Under the pieces are notes generated by a model. The model made no database searches and was not told the DNA's origin. It saw only the letters and a program-made list of their open reading frames with translations. Made by a program: the position numbers and the translations under genes. This document shows, in pieces, positions 1-9,713 of a DNA stretch of 64,000 nucleotides; within the stretch, counting starts at the first letter, position 1; each line of letters opens with the position of its first letter. The DNA lies in assembly GCA_025462885.1 (NCBI GenBank), contig JAOAPN010000006.1, positions 124,001 through 188,000 of the forward strand, in the 5' to 3' direction. Source of the DNA: Acidobacteriaceae bacterium (GTDB taxonomy: Bacteria > Acidobacteriota > Terriglobia > Terriglobales > Acidobacteriaceae).

Positions 1-1
1 A

Positions 2-454
2 GGATGGGCCGGGATACTGCTTTCCAGCGTCTTCATGCTGACGGCTTCGTGCGTCTTTATCGCGATCCCTGGAACGATCGCCCGGGGATTCACGCCGTCG
101 CCTGTGGTCATTGCGGCGGCTGTTCCATTGATGTTTATCGTGGCGGTCTTCCAGCTCTTCGACGGTCTCCAGGTGACTGCGACCGGAGCCCTGCGCGGTG
201 CGGGCAACACCAGCATCGGACTCTATGTACACTTCTGTGCTTACTGGGTCGTCGGGTTGCCGGTGGGTCTTTACTTCGGCATCCACCATCACCTTGGCGC
301 GGCTGGCCTATGGTCCGGATTGTGCCTCGGATTGATCCTCGCCGGCATCGTGCTTACGACTATCTGGTATCGAACCACGAAGCTACTGCCGACTATCATT
401 GCGGACCACAATGTGCATCCGGCAATGGCGAATCCTGCTCCGATTCCGAACTAG
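2..454 (+). CDS. MATE-family efflux protein, C-terminal part
   Basis: The window opens inside this gene, and only about the last 150 residues are present. They form hydrophobic segments separated by short loops. The segment with FDGLQVTATGALRGAGNT resembles the conserved stretch of MATE multidrug/Na+(H+)-coupled exporters shortly before the last helices, so the protein probably exports drugs or metabolites across the inner membrane. The tail (IIADHNVHPAMANPAPIPN) is soluble. Its TAG stop lies in the palindrome CTAG, which also holds the stop of the convergent M20 peptidase gene, so the two genes overlap tail to tail by 4 bases. The start is outside the window. Family assignment is fairly secure; substrate unknown. 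Confidence 0.8.
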   Translation, partial: GWAGILLSSVFMLTASCVFIAIPGTIARGFTPSPVVIAAAVPLMFIVAVFQLFDGLQVTATGALRGAGNTSIGLYVHFCAYWVVGLPVGLYFGIHHHLGAAGLWSGLCLGLILAGIVLTTIWYRTTKLLPTIIADHNVHPAMANPAPIPN

Positions 455-1800
455 TTCTTGCCGAGCCTGTACATCAGCACTGCCATGCGCTTTGCCTGGC
501 GAGGCAACGAATCCAGGAAGACTGTCTCACCCTCGGCATGTGCGCCTTCGCCCATCGCTCCGGTCCCGACGAGTCCCGGCACGTAGGGCGCGACGAAGGC
601 GATATCGCCGGCGCCGCCCAGTATCGGATCCATGATCTCTTCCGCGCCGAGCCCGAGGGTGGCATTGACTTCGTTCAACTGTTTCACCAGCGCACGGCTG
701 CCGTCCGTTTCGGCCATCGCCGGGTAACCTTCCTGGAAGTCGATGGTTGCGCCGGTCTTGGCGAGGTGATCGGCCACGATAGCGCGCATTTTGGCTTCTA
801 CGCGCTCCGTCTGATCATTGCTGAGGGTTCTCAGATCGCCCAGCGCGAGGGCCGTAGGCGGAATCACATTGGTCTTGCCGGTTGCGCCGCCGCCCAGTCC
901 CTTCTCATCGAGCTTTGCGGTGGCTCCGCCGAGCACCAGTCCGACGTTGAAGGTCAACCCGTGCTCGGGCAACTCGCGGCGGAACTGGTCGAGGATACGG
1001 GTCAGTTCATAGATCGCGCCGTAGCCCATGGTGTCGCGGAAGATCTGTGAGGAGTGGCCTGTGCGGCCGCTGGTCTCCAGCCGCCAGCTCAGCGAGCTGC
1101 GCCGGCTGATCCGCACCATGTCCTTGCCTTCGATGCGGGAGCTGTTCTCGAACTCGAACGCCACATCGCTATGTTTCGCCGCGTCAATCATGTCCTTGCG
1201 CGAGATGCTGGATGGCTCGCCGTGCCGCTCCTCGTCGCCGCTCAGGACGATGGTGATCTCAGCCTTGTCGAGTGTGCCCGCTGCCTTCATCGCTTTCAGC
1301 GCGGAGAGCATGACGACCAGCCCGCCCTTCATGTCGTTCACACCCGGGCCCGTCGCAACGTTGCCGTTCGTGCCGGGAACGATGGAGTACTTCTGAAAGC
1401 TGCTGGCAGGCTCGAAGACCGTATCCAGATGGCCGATCAAGAGCAGTCGCTTCCCGCATTTTCCGCTGCCCGCAGGACAGGGATGTTCCGCGACTATGTG
1501 GCCGGCACGCTTGTCGAACGCCTCCATGGGCTCCCAGTGGGTCTTGAAGCCGAGGGCTTCGATCTGCGGCATCACCACATCCTTCACCGCAATGACACCC
1601 GGCAGATTCATCGTGCCGCTGTTGATATTCACGATTTTTTCGAGCAGCGCCACCGCCGCTGGATTCTCTGCATCCACCGCGCGCACCATCGCCATCTCAG
1701 CCGTGTTCGGCTTCGCAGTTTGGGCGAAATCGCTTACGCCTGAGAACACAAACGACACACCAGCCAAAGCCAGCAGGGAAGCTACAGAAATCTTGCTCAT
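451..1800 (-). CDS. M20-family zinc carboxypeptidase (CPG2-like), exported
   Basis: Predicted metallopeptidase of the M20 family, closest in appearance to carboxypeptidase G2 / glutamate carboxypeptidase, which remove C-terminal residues from peptides or folates. LLLIGHLDTVFE carries the first metal-binding His-x-Asp. GVNDMKGG and GDEERHGEPSS supply the bridging Asp and the catalytic Glu pair. A late conserved segment (GGAGDIAFVA) occupies the place of the last metal ligand region. The N-terminus (MSKISVASLLALAGVSFVFS) is a signal peptide, so the enzyme should act in the periplasm. The ORF track starts six codons earlier (1818); I prefer the ATG at 1800 because the signal peptide then has a normal charged start. 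Length of about 449 residues is normal. Confidence 0.86.
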   Translation of the reverse strand: MSKISVASLLALAGVSFVFSGVSDFAQTAKPNTAEMAMVRAVDAENPAAVALLEKIVNINSGTMNLPGVIAVKDVVMPQIEALGFKTHWEPMEAFDKRAGHIVAEHPCPAGSGKCGKRLLLIGHLDTVFEPASSFQKYSIVPGTNGNVATGPGVNDMKGGLVVMLSALKAMKAAGTLDKAEITIVLSGDEERHGEPSSISRKDMIDAAKHSDVAFEFENSSRIEGKDMVRISRRSSLSWRLETSGRTGHSSQIFRDTMGYGAIYELTRILDQFRRELPEHGLTFNVGLVLGGATAKLDEKGLGGGATGKTNVIPPTALALGDLRTLSNDQTERVEAKMRAIVADHLAKTGATIDFQEGYPAMAETDGSRALVKQLNEVNATLGLGAEEIMDPILGGAGDIAFVAPYVPGLVGTGAMGEGAHAEGETVFLDSLPRQAKRMAVLMYRLGKN

Positions 1801-1863
1801 AATGGCGGAGAATATCACGCCCCTGCGCAGACAAAAACTCGCGACTACCGACTCCCCAGTGTC

Positions 1864-4050
1864 CTAAGCCGTTTCCTGCAGGATTGCCGTTGCTGCCCGT
1901 TCCATGACGCTTGTCTGTCGCTCCATGCGGCGAACCTGCTGCTCTGTCACACTGCCGATGCTACCTTCCGGCGCTTCATTGTCGATCTGCAGAGGAACGG
2001 TGCCTCCGCCCTGCAGGACTTTGCCCACCGACTCCAGCCGATCTGCTATGGCCTCGACGCGCCGCACCGTCGATGGCTCTGCGACGCCGACTCCCTCCAG
2101 CGTCGTTACGCTGCGCGTCAGCCGCCGAAGGTAGGTCACGAAGGTGAGGGCCGTGGTCTTCACGTCTTTGCCATCCGAGCTTCTGCGCCCGAACGATGGC
2201 TCCAGCATCAGCCGGTCCAGGGCTTCCTCCGCGTCGTTGATTGCGAGTCCGCAGCGTCGCCGCGCGGGAGCCATCAACTCGCGATCCGCCACCGGCCGCT
2301 GCTCCTGCGCGACCGACCAGAAGCGCAGCATCGCGCGCACGTAGGCTGCGTCTGCCGTTGCTCCGCGACCCAGCAGCAGGCCAAGCTGGAAGTGCTCGCG
2401 CTCACGCCACAGCAGGCGCATCGCGGCGAGGGCCACCGCCGCGCCCAGCACCGTCATCCCCATGCGAACGCCGGCGAAGTGCCAGTCCCGCAGGCGCGGC
2501 AGGCCAAGCAGTACAAACGTGGGAGTCAGAAAGAAGCTATACCAGGCGTAGTCCACTGCGTAGGTTGCGAGCGTCAGGGCCGACGTCACCGTGACGACCG
2601 CGATAATGCCAATCTGGCTGTGGATCGACACTGCCAGCAACGCTGCCAGCACACCGCCGGCGATCGTGCCGCCCACGCGTTCGAAGCTCTTGCGCAGTGT
2701 GCCCGATCCATACGGCTGCAGCACGATGATCGACGTCATCGCCAGCCACGAGCCGTGGCTCACGTGCAGCCGCTGCATCAGCAGTACATCCACCGCTCCT
2801 ACGACTGCCACGCGGAGAGCATGGCGCATCATCAGCGACTCGCGCGTCCAGTTGGCTCGCACCGCATCGGTCCATCCGGCACCTGTCTCTGCCGCTGCGC
2901 TGCGCCTTGCCAGACCCTCCCAGCGCTCTGCAGCTCCCCCGGCGCGGATCTCCGCTCCGGTCCACACGGCGCGTACGGACTCGAACGCAATCTCGATATT
3001 CTGCAGGGCGTCCCGCTCTTCCGGGATCAGGTAGCGGAGAACGGAGCCGCTCTGCGTCTCGTGTGCGCGTATCTCCGCCGTCCGCCGCCTTACATGCTCG
3101 AGCGAGTGCGATCCCTCCGGCGCAAAGGAGGCTCCGCCATCCTGGGGACGATGCTCCAGGCCGCGTGCCACGGCGCGTTCAGCGCCACTCATCCACCGGA
3201 AGCCACTCAGCAGCAAGGCTGCATCGACATCTCCGTCAGCCACATCTCCCGTCGCCTCCAGCAACTCCACCCAGCGGATCGTCTCGGAGAAGAGGATGTC
3301 TGCCGTCTCCAGCAGCACGGTCAGGTTGCGAGCCCGCACCGTCCGGGCTGTGGTCCGCGCCGCAGTCGTTTCGAGGGCACCGCGTGCTGCCTCCATCGTG
3401 ATCCGCATGGCTCGCTGGAAGTCGTGGATCCGCAGCCGCTCGGCCTCACGCTCGGAACTATGCGGGGCGGTTCGCGTGGCGCTCGCGGCGAACTCCGCGA
3501 GGACGCCGTAGCACTCGCCCACGGCACGCCGTGCGGGACGAAACGGATCGACCGGCCATAGCCCAAGGCTCAACACCGCCGCCCATGCACCGCCGAGTAC
3601 GAAGGCCAGCGCATTCCAGAGTGCGCCCCGCAGATCGTGCGTCCCGCCCCCGTAGCCTGCAAAGTAAATGACCAGAATGATGACGCTGGTGGAAGCCACC
3701 GGCTGGGCCACCACCCGCGCAAACGTCGTGGCAAAGGAGAACGCTGCCGTCACCCCGCACGCGAGGATCAATCCCAAGGCAACATTCTCAAGCGGAGTCG
3801 AGGCCAGCGCCCCCACTACACAACCCAGGGCTCCGCCTAGCATCAAGGTCGAAATTGTCGTCAGTCGGCTGCGGTAGGGGCCGCCGTTGTCCACCAGGAT
3901 TGCCTCAAACCCACCGAGTGCGGCCCAGCCCATCGGCTTGCCCAGGAGATGACACACGATCATCGCCGCTGCCACCGCGACGCCCGCCCGCAGTCCACGC
4001 GTCCACTGCAGACGTCGCAGCCCGGCCCCCACCTTCACCCAAACTCCCAT
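1864..4050 (-). CDS. FUSC-family inner-membrane transporter (aromatic acid exporter-like)
   Basis: A 728-residue membrane protein with two similar halves, as in the FUSC/YccS/AaeB family. Each half has a hydrophobic block (about residues 20-160 and 400-540) followed by a long soluble cytoplasmic stretch rich in Arg and Glu. Motifs such as GWAALGGFEAILVDNGGPYRSRL in the first half and SHGSWLAMTSIIVLQPYGSGT in the second match the repeated FUSC core. Family members are linked to efflux of aromatic carboxylic acids or other toxic metabolites. It lies between the M20 peptidase and a DMT transporter on the same strand, with gaps of about 60 bases on each side. The substrate cannot be read from the sequence. 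Confidence 0.82.
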   Translation of the reverse strand: MGVWVKVGAGLRRLQWTRGLRAGVAVAAAMIVCHLLGKPMGWAALGGFEAILVDNGGPYRSRLTTISTLMLGGALGCVVGALASTPLENVALGLILACGVTAAFSFATTFARVVAQPVASTSVIILVIYFAGYGGGTHDLRGALWNALAFVLGGAWAAVLSLGLWPVDPFRPARRAVGECYGVLAEFAASATRTAPHSSEREAERLRIHDFQRAMRITMEAARGALETTAARTTARTVRARNLTVLLETADILFSETIRWVELLEATGDVADGDVDAALLLSGFRWMSGAERAVARGLEHRPQDGGASFAPEGSHSLEHVRRRTAEIRAHETQSGSVLRYLIPEERDALQNIEIAFESVRAVWTGAEIRAGGAAERWEGLARRSAAAETGAGWTDAVRANWTRESLMMRHALRVAVVGAVDVLLMQRLHVSHGSWLAMTSIIVLQPYGSGTLRKSFERVGGTIAGGVLAALLAVSIHSQIGIIAVVTVTSALTLATYAVDYAWYSFFLTPTFVLLGLPRLRDWHFAGVRMGMTVLGAAVALAAMRLLWREREHFQLGLLLGRGATADAAYVRAMLRFWSVAQEQRPVADRELMAPARRRCGLAINDAEEALDRLMLEPSFGRRSSDGKDVKTTALTFVTYLRRLTRSVTTLEGVGVAEPSTVRRVEAIADRLESVGKVLQGGGTVPLQIDNEAPEGSIGSVTEQQVRRMERQTSVMERAATAILQETA

Positions 4051-4112
4051 ATACCAAGTCTATGCGCCAGTCCCAGAAGCACTCACTCACAACTACCAAC
4101 TCACAACTGTTT

Positions 4113-5048
4113 TTAAACCAGCATCTCCGGCACCGCCGCATTCCCTCCGCCGACATGCGTCTTCGAGTGCGTCGTCAAGGTAATCGCCGCCGCCAGGATC
4201 AACCCGCCGCCCGCCCATGCGCTGGGCCCCAGGTGTTCTCCCAGAACCAGCACGCCGAGCAGGCTTCCGATCAGCGGTTCCATGTTCAGCAGGACGCCTG
4301 CCTGCGAGGCTGGAACCTGCGTCATCCCCCAGTTCCACAGCAGTGTCGTCGAGGCAGTACACAGCACCCCGCTGGCCGCCAGCGCTAACCACGCCTTGGT
4401 CGAGATACCGGACACTGGAGGCATTCCATACCGCAACGGTACCCACACGGATAGCATCAACGTGCCGAGCAAAATCCCATAGACGGTCACCACGATGTGA
4501 CTGTGCCGCGCCATCAGCTTCTTGTTCAGCAGGATCCAGAACAGTGCGATTGCCAATGACAGCACCACGAGCAGATCCCCGGCCAGCGAAGCCTCGTTCT
4601 TGCCGGCATGATGCTTGCCGCCCAGCGCAATCAGCGCGGCACCGCAGGTCGAACCGGCCAGCGCGATCCAGCCCACGCCATCCATGCGCTCGTGGGCGAA
4701 GATCGCGGCACCCACTGCCAGGATTACCGGCATCGTTCCGACCATCAAAGCAGCATGGCTGACCGTCGTCAGCGAAAGCCCGTAAAACTGAAGCAGGAAT
4801 TGCAACGGCACTCCGAGAAACGAAGCTACAGTCAGCAAGCCCCACTCCCGCCCGCTCAGGTTGGGCCGATGCGTCACCAACAAGGGCAGCAGCCCCACCA
4901 TGCCAAACAGGAACCGGTACAGCACCATGTGCGCGAAGCTCATCTCTGCCAGCGCGATCTTTCCAAAGAAGAACCCGCAGCCCCACAGCGAACTCGCGAT
5001 TGCACACGCGCCGAATCCAAGCGTCTTATGTCTCTCCAATCCAGCCAT
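4113..5048 (-). CDS. DMT-superfamily EamA transporter
   Basis: About 311 residues with roughly ten hydrophobic helices arranged as two EamA repeats. The first starts at GFGACAIASSLWGCGFFFGK and the second near LVVLSLAIALFWILLNKK. Members export amino acids or other small metabolites across the inner membrane. The ORF track starts 20 codons upstream (5108), but the extra stretch is polar and unconvincing. The ATG at 5048 puts a short cytoplasmic tail directly before the first helix, so I use it. The conserved feature PLIGSLLGVLVLGEHLGPSAWAGG, typical of the last repeat, is present. Substrate unknown. Confidence 0.85.
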   Translation of the reverse strand: MAGLERHKTLGFGACAIASSLWGCGFFFGKIALAEMSFAHMVLYRFLFGMVGLLPLLVTHRPNLSGREWGLLTVASFLGVPLQFLLQFYGLSLTTVSHAALMVGTMPVILAVGAAIFAHERMDGVGWIALAGSTCGAALIALGGKHHAGKNEASLAGDLLVVLSLAIALFWILLNKKLMARHSHIVVTVYGILLGTLMLSVWVPLRYGMPPVSGISTKAWLALAASGVLCTASTTLLWNWGMTQVPASQAGVLLNMEPLIGSLLGVLVLGEHLGPSAWAGGGLILAAAITLTTHSKTHVGGGNAAVPEMLV

Positions 5049-5141
5049 CCTTCCACTCTCGCACACCAAAACGCAAAAGCGGAGACCGAAGTCTCCGCGA
5101 TAGCTCACAGCTCACAACTACTAACTCACAACTGTACTTAC

Positions 5142-7235
5142 TTACCAGACCCGGCAGCTATCCGCAGGAACCATCGGTGCGCCCTTCTTGCATCCGAAGG
5201 CCGCCGCAAATCCTGGCTGATTCACGATCGCGCCGTTTGCCCGGAAGTGGTCGGGCGAGTGCGGATCGGTCAGCACCTGGTTTCGCACCTGCTCGGGACG
5301 GCTGTTTTCGCACCAATTCTGCGCGTAGCCGATATAGAACCGCTGCGGAGCCGTATAGCCGTCCTGCTTTGTCGTCAGATCGACGTTGTTCGCCTTCGCC
5401 CGGTCGAGGTACGCCATATACGCGAGCAGCAGGCCGCCGTTATCCGCGGTGTTCTCGCCCAGCGTCAGCTTGCCGTTGACCTTCACGTCATCGACCGCGG
5501 TAAAGCCGCCGTACTCCTTCACCAGGCAATCGGTTCGCGACTCGAACTTCTTCGTGTCCTCGGCGGTCCACCAGTCCGACAGGTTACCCTTGGCGTCGAA
5601 CTTCTTGCCCTCATCGTCGAAGCCGTGGGTCAGTTCATGCCCAATCACCGCACCGATATGGCCGTAGTTCACCGCGTCGTCCTGCTTCTTGTCGTAGAAG
5701 GACGGCTGCAGAATTCCGGCAGGGAAGTTGATGTCGTTCATGCTCGGATCGTAGTAGGCGTTCACCGTGGGAGGCGTCATGCCCCACTCGCTGTGGTCCA
5801 CCGGCTGGCCGATCTTGGCCAACTGGCGGTCGTTCTCGAATCCCGTCGCCCGCAGCGAGTTGCCCAGCGCATCGTCCGGCTTCACCTCCAGTTTGGAGTA
5901 GTCGCGCCACTTGTCTGGGTAGCCGATCTTGTTGGCCACGCCGTGCAGTTTTTCCTTGGCCCGTACCTTGGTTGGGGCGGACATCCAGTCCAGTTGGTCG
6001 ATATCGTGGTCCATCGCCGTCTCGATGTCGTGGACCATCTCCAGCATCTTGGCCTTGCTGTCTCCGGCGAAGTACTGCTCGACATAGACCTTGCCCAGCG
6101 CCTCGCCCAGCGCGCCGTTCACGGAGTTCGAGCACCGCTTCCACATCGCGGGCTGCTCCGGTTGTCCGTTCAGCTTGCGCCCGTAGAAGTCGAAGTTTTC
6201 CTGGTCGAACGCCTTCGGCAGCCGCCCCGCCGTAGTCGTCAGCAGGTGGTACTTCATATAAGCCTTCAGAGTGCTGAGGTCGGTCGAGTTTACCGAGGCC
6301 AGCAGGGCAGGGAAGAACTCCGGCGTCTGGTTGTTGAGTTCCGTCACCTTCGGCGATCCGATGCCTTCTTCGAAAGCCGCGAAGTTCACCCCGCGGATGC
6401 TCTTTTCAAAGGTCGCAATCGGCTGCAGGTGATAGATCTTCTCCGGATCGCGCAGATCGACGACTCCCAGCGAGGCCTTTGCCAGTGACGTCTCGAACGC
6501 CAGGATGCCTGTGGCCTCTTTCGACGCCTGTGCGGGTGTCATCCCGGCCAGCGTCAGCATCTTGGTGACGTGTTCGACGTACTGCTTGCGGAGGGCGACA
6601 TCCTTCTCGCCCGTCCGCAGGTAGTAGTCCTTCTCGGGAAGCCCCAGTCCGCCCTGCCCGATGCTTGCAATCTGCTTGCTTGCATCCTTGAAGTCCTGCT
6701 GCTCTCCGTAGCTGAAGAACGCGTCCACTCCGTACTTCTGTAGCCGTCCGATCAGCCCTGCTAGCTGCGTCTTGCTCTTTACCGCGTCGATCTGCTCCAG
6801 CCACGGCTGCAGCGGCGCAAGCCCCTTCTGTTCGATCGCGTCGCGATTCATGCAGGCGGCGAAGTAGTCGCCGATCTTCTGCTCGTCGGCGGAACGTCCC
6901 GCGCCGCCGGTTGAGGCCTTGGCCAGGATTCCGCGCAGGCTCTGGGTATTCACGTTATAGAGGGCGTAAAACTGGTCCACGCCCGTCTGGTCGGCTGGAA
7001 TCGGGTGGTTCGCGGCAAACTTGCCGCACGCGAACTTGTAAAAATCGTTGCAGGGGTCGGTCGCCGCATCGATCGAGCTGGTATCGAAGCCCGGGACGGG
7101 AAGGTACACCTGTTCGGCTGGTTTCGGGGGGGCAACCGCCCCACTCTGCGCCATCCCCTGCGTGGTTCCCGCACTCAGACCCACTGCCGCAGCCGCGACC
7201 GCAGCCATCCATCCCTTACCGAAACTCTTATCCAT
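5142..7235 (-). CDS. M13-family (neprilysin-like) zinc endopeptidase, secreted
   Basis: About 697 residues beginning with a signal peptide (MDKSFGKGWMAAVAAAAVGLSAG), followed by the N-terminal helical M13 domain (ACMNRDAIE; FSYGEQQD) and the catalytic M13 domain. The zinc-binding HExxH motif is visible in VIGHELTHGFDDEGKKFD, the third ligand in LGENTADNGGLL, and the C-terminus ends in SCRVW, close to the CxxW end of the family. VNAYYDPSMNDINFPAGILQPSFYD is the substrate-binding NAYY-type motif. These enzymes degrade oligopeptides outside the cytoplasm and are numerous in Acidobacteria. The ORF track start (7280) adds 15 residues before the signal peptide; I chose the ATG at 7235. Confidence 0.92.
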   Translation of the reverse strand: MDKSFGKGWMAAVAAAAVGLSAGTTQGMAQSGAVAPPKPAEQVYLPVPGFDTSSIDAATDPCNDFYKFACGKFAANHPIPADQTGVDQFYALYNVNTQSLRGILAKASTGGAGRSADEQKIGDYFAACMNRDAIEQKGLAPLQPWLEQIDAVKSKTQLAGLIGRLQKYGVDAFFSYGEQQDFKDASKQIASIGQGGLGLPEKDYYLRTGEKDVALRKQYVEHVTKMLTLAGMTPAQASKEATGILAFETSLAKASLGVVDLRDPEKIYHLQPIATFEKSIRGVNFAAFEEGIGSPKVTELNNQTPEFFPALLASVNSTDLSTLKAYMKYHLLTTTAGRLPKAFDQENFDFYGRKLNGQPEQPAMWKRCSNSVNGALGEALGKVYVEQYFAGDSKAKMLEMVHDIETAMDHDIDQLDWMSAPTKVRAKEKLHGVANKIGYPDKWRDYSKLEVKPDDALGNSLRATGFENDRQLAKIGQPVDHSEWGMTPPTVNAYYDPSMNDINFPAGILQPSFYDKKQDDAVNYGHIGAVIGHELTHGFDDEGKKFDAKGNLSDWWTAEDTKKFESRTDCLVKEYGGFTAVDDVKVNGKLTLGENTADNGGLLLAYMAYLDRAKANNVDLTTKQDGYTAPQRFYIGYAQNWCENSRPEQVRNQVLTDPHSPDHFRANGAIVNQPGFAAAFGCKKGAPMVPADSCRVW

Positions 7236-7474
7236 GTATATCTCCAAAAATAGGGTCTTCCCTATGAGCCTTTGTACCACCGTACCTTGGTGCGGCGCAC
7301 AATGCTTTCATCCCATCCAAATTCACGAAGGGGCCGCTTCCATTGTCGCCTTTTCGCCGTCTGTGAAACAGTAGTGCTACGGGTGCGTCGGAACTCCACA
7401 TGCACAACCGAAGCAGACGCAGCCAGGCCCAGTAATCCCGCACGTTGGACGAAAGATAGTACGCAGCCCAGGCC

Positions 7475-9160
7475 ATGCCGGTTCCCACACCCATCTCCGA
7501 CCCGTTTCATCCTGCCAGACACGGTCGCCCCGCCCTGCGACGTCAGATCATCGCACTCTTTCTTTGCGTAGCCTTTCTATCCCCCACTTTGGCGCGGGCT
7601 GCCCGTCCTCCCCAGCCTGCCACACGCGTTCTGCTCGAGCCCCTGGGTCTGCAACCTATTTCTTCGCGCTACCTCCTCGCCGGCAGCTCGATGCTGACCC
7701 TGCACTACGTCGACGACACTCACCTCCTCGTAACCTTCGCTGCGCGCAGGCTTATTCGCCGCACCCCAAACGACCCGCCCACCGATCAGGACCACAACAT
7801 CGACGCACTTCTGCTCGAGTTGCCCTCCGGCCGTGTCCTGGCTCGCGCTGAGTGGCTCCTCCACGATCACGGCCAATATCTGTGGAACCTCGGCCACGGC
7901 CAGTTCATGATGCGGGTCCGCGATACGTTCACCACCTTCGTGCCGCTGGCGAATCTCAAGCGGGGAGAATCTTTTCTCCAGCGGCCCTTCCTGAACTCCA
8001 ACCGCCCGGTCGTCGCCGTGATTCTCTCCTCCGATACCGGCCTGCTGACCATCGAAACCATCGATCCTCTACCGGAGCCCTCTGACCCGGACAGTATCGC
8101 TCCACCGCCTCCGCCGAGGAGCTCCAGTGTTCAGCTCAATCTTTACCGCGTCGATCCGCCGTCCGATCCTGCGGGCCGCCCGCTGATCCGGGTTGCCGGG
8201 CGAGCCCTCGCACCCCGGCCTGTGGAACTTCCCGTCAGTCCCGCTGGAATGTTGCGTATCCTCGATCAGGGCCGCGGGCGCTGGGCGTTCGACTTCCGCA
8301 CCCATACCGGCAAAACCTCCGAGCTTGCCCTCTTCGACTCGACCTGCCGCCCTCAGCCGATCTTTGTCAGCGCCAGCGAGTTCCTGGCCTTTGGCTGCCG
8401 CGGCGGAGGCATTCGCCAGCAGCTTGGAGCCTTCAATCTCCGCGGCGATGAGATGTGGGAGCAGACGCTGGTGGGTTCGTACATCTCACCCTCTTTCGTC
8501 TATGCTCCGAGCGTAGGCCGCTTCGCCTTTGGCCGCCTGTCCATGAACTCAGCCGCGATTGCGACCGATACGCTGGTTCCGGCCCAACTGAGCGGACAAG
8601 TTGTCGATGTCTACCAGATCGATAGCGGCAAGCTGCTGTTGCACATCGACTGCACTCCCATCGCGCGCTCCGGTCAGAATTTCGCTCTTTCGCCGGACGG
8701 GATGAGCCTCGCCGTCGTTCGCGAGGGAGCGGTGGAGATCTACCGCCTGCCCGAACTGGGTCCCAAGGATAGGGCCGCTGTGCAACTCGCCAAATCCACA
8801 GCACCGCCACCGGTGGACGGTTTGGTGGACCTCTCGCCAGCCTCCGATCCCTCGTCCCGCACGGCGAATGGAACAAAGGGGCAGCCCCAGAACTCCTCTG
8901 CCGAGTCTGTTGCAGCTTCGGACGCTTCCGACGCAGGCGGAGCCGATCCAACGCTCCAACTCTCCGCGCCAGCCCCTGCCGCTTCGACCGCGCCCGCAGA
9001 TAATCCGCAGGCAAAGCCGGCGACTGCCCAAAGTTCTGGCACCCAAAGTTCTGCGACCCAACCCCCGGCCAGCCCGGAGGAGAGTGAGCCAGCAAAGCCG
9101 CGCAAGCCGCCCACCCTCTATAACCCGTCCGCCCCCGATCCCAACCAGCCGCCCCACTAG
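7475..9160 (+). CDS. secreted/anchored protein of unknown function with beta-propeller-like body
   Basis: A 561-residue protein I do not recognise as a named family. Residues about 25-42 (IIALFLCVAFLSPTLARAA) form a signal peptide after an unusually long, Pro/Arg-containing leader; a later internal start could be real. The central 400 residues contain repeated short strands (LLVTFAARRLI; LLELPSGRVLARAEW; GQNFALSPDGMSLAVVREG) that suggest a WD40-like beta-propeller. The C-terminal 120 residues are low-complexity, rich in Ala, Pro, Ser and Gln, and could span or bind the cell wall. It stands alone, divergent from the M13 peptidase. A palindromic repeat follows directly after its stop. Likely a lineage-specific envelope protein. 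Confidence 0.65.
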   Translation: MPVPTPISDPFHPARHGRPALRRQIIALFLCVAFLSPTLARAARPPQPATRVLLEPLGLQPISSRYLLAGSSMLTLHYVDDTHLLVTFAARRLIRRTPNDPPTDQDHNIDALLLELPSGRVLARAEWLLHDHGQYLWNLGHGQFMMRVRDTFTTFVPLANLKRGESFLQRPFLNSNRPVVAVILSSDTGLLTIETIDPLPEPSDPDSIAPPPPPRSSSVQLNLYRVDPPSDPAGRPLIRVAGRALAPRPVELPVSPAGMLRILDQGRGRWAFDFRTHTGKTSELALFDSTCRPQPIFVSASEFLAFGCRGGGIRQQLGAFNLRGDEMWEQTLVGSYISPSFVYAPSVGRFAFGRLSMNSAAIATDTLVPAQLSGQVVDVYQIDSGKLLLHIDCTPIARSGQNFALSPDGMSLAVVREGAVEIYRLPELGPKDRAAVQLAKSTAPPPVDGLVDLSPASDPSSRTANGTKGQPQNSSAESVAASDASDAGGADPTLQLSAPAPAASTAPADNPQAKPATAQSSGTQSSATQPPASPEESEPAKPRKPPTLYNPSAPDPNQPPH

Positions 9161-9268
9161 GCAGTATCGACATATGGCGCTTGGAAGGGCGCACCTGAAG
9201 GTGTGCCCTTCCGAATCCTCTGAATTTTCCCAAGTCTCTGACAACGTATCGCTGATATATGTCGATAC
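9161..9268. repeat. palindromic repeat element bounded by a 12-bp inverted repeat (copy 1)
   Basis: GTATCGACATAT (9164-9175) and its exact reverse complement ATATGTCGATAC (9257-9268) bound about 105 bases. Inside, AAGGGCGCACCT is followed after a short gap by AGGTGTGCCCTT, a hairpin with one non-Watson-Crick pair. The left boundary TAGGCAGTATCGACATAT recurs exactly at 15257-15274, again next to an AAGGGCACACCT hairpin. Short ORFs through these elements encode the recurring peptide AHLKVCPS, which is a by-product of the repeat and not a gene. It looks like a REP/MITE-type intergenic element. Confidence 0.6.
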
Positions 9269-9355
9269 GCCCTAGAGCCCACGCGAAGCGTCCAATACCC
9301 CACGAAGTGGCGCCCGCCCGGCGTCAGGGCGCCTTGGCACTTGCCTGTACATCAC

Positions 9356-9395
9356 AAACAAAAGGGCTGGCTCCGGTCTCCCGGAAGCCAGCCCC
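9356..9395 (-). terminator. rho-independent terminator of rpsT
   Basis: Read on the minus strand, a GC-rich stem (GGGGCTGGCTTCCGG pairing with CCGGAGCCAGCCC around a GAGA-like loop) is followed by TTTTGTTTG. It lies about 40 bases downstream of the rpsT stop and in the right orientation to end that transcript. Confidence 0.75.
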
Positions 9396-9434
9396 ATCTC
9401 TAATGAACCACTCGCCGGACGAGCCGGCAGAAGA

Positions 9435-9713
9435 CTAAGCAGCCTTCTTGGTAACGGCAGCCTTGACGCGTGCATTCAGGCGGCTCTTGTAGCGGCTCGC
9501 GGTGTTCTTGTGCAGGATGCCCTTCTGAACGCTCTTATCGAGGACCGAGACGGTCGAACGGTAGACTTCGCCCAGTGTGGTGGCGTTGCCACCGGCGATC
9601 GCCTCACGCAGGACGCGCAGGGTGCCGCGCAGCTTGCTCTTGTTGGCGCGGTTTACCGCGGTCTTGGTGATGGTCTGACGCGAGCGCTTCAAGGACGAAA
9701 CATGATTTGCCAT
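9435..9713 (-). CDS. rpsT: 30S ribosomal protein S20
   Basis: A 92-residue, Lys/Arg/Ala-rich helical protein that begins [33 protein letters not shown], matching the S20 family along its full length. S20 binds 16S rRNA early in small-subunit assembly. The second half ([23 protein letters not shown]) is the usual basic C-terminus. It is a single-gene unit: its own terminator follows, and the nearest upstream gene is more than 500 bases away and points in the other direction. The short ORFs on the opposite strand here are shadows. Confidence 0.97.
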   Translation of the reverse strand: MANHVSSLKRSRQTITKTAVNRANKSKLRGTLRVLREAIAGGNATTLGEVYRSTVSVLDKSVQKGILHKNTASRYKSRLNARVKAAVTKKAA

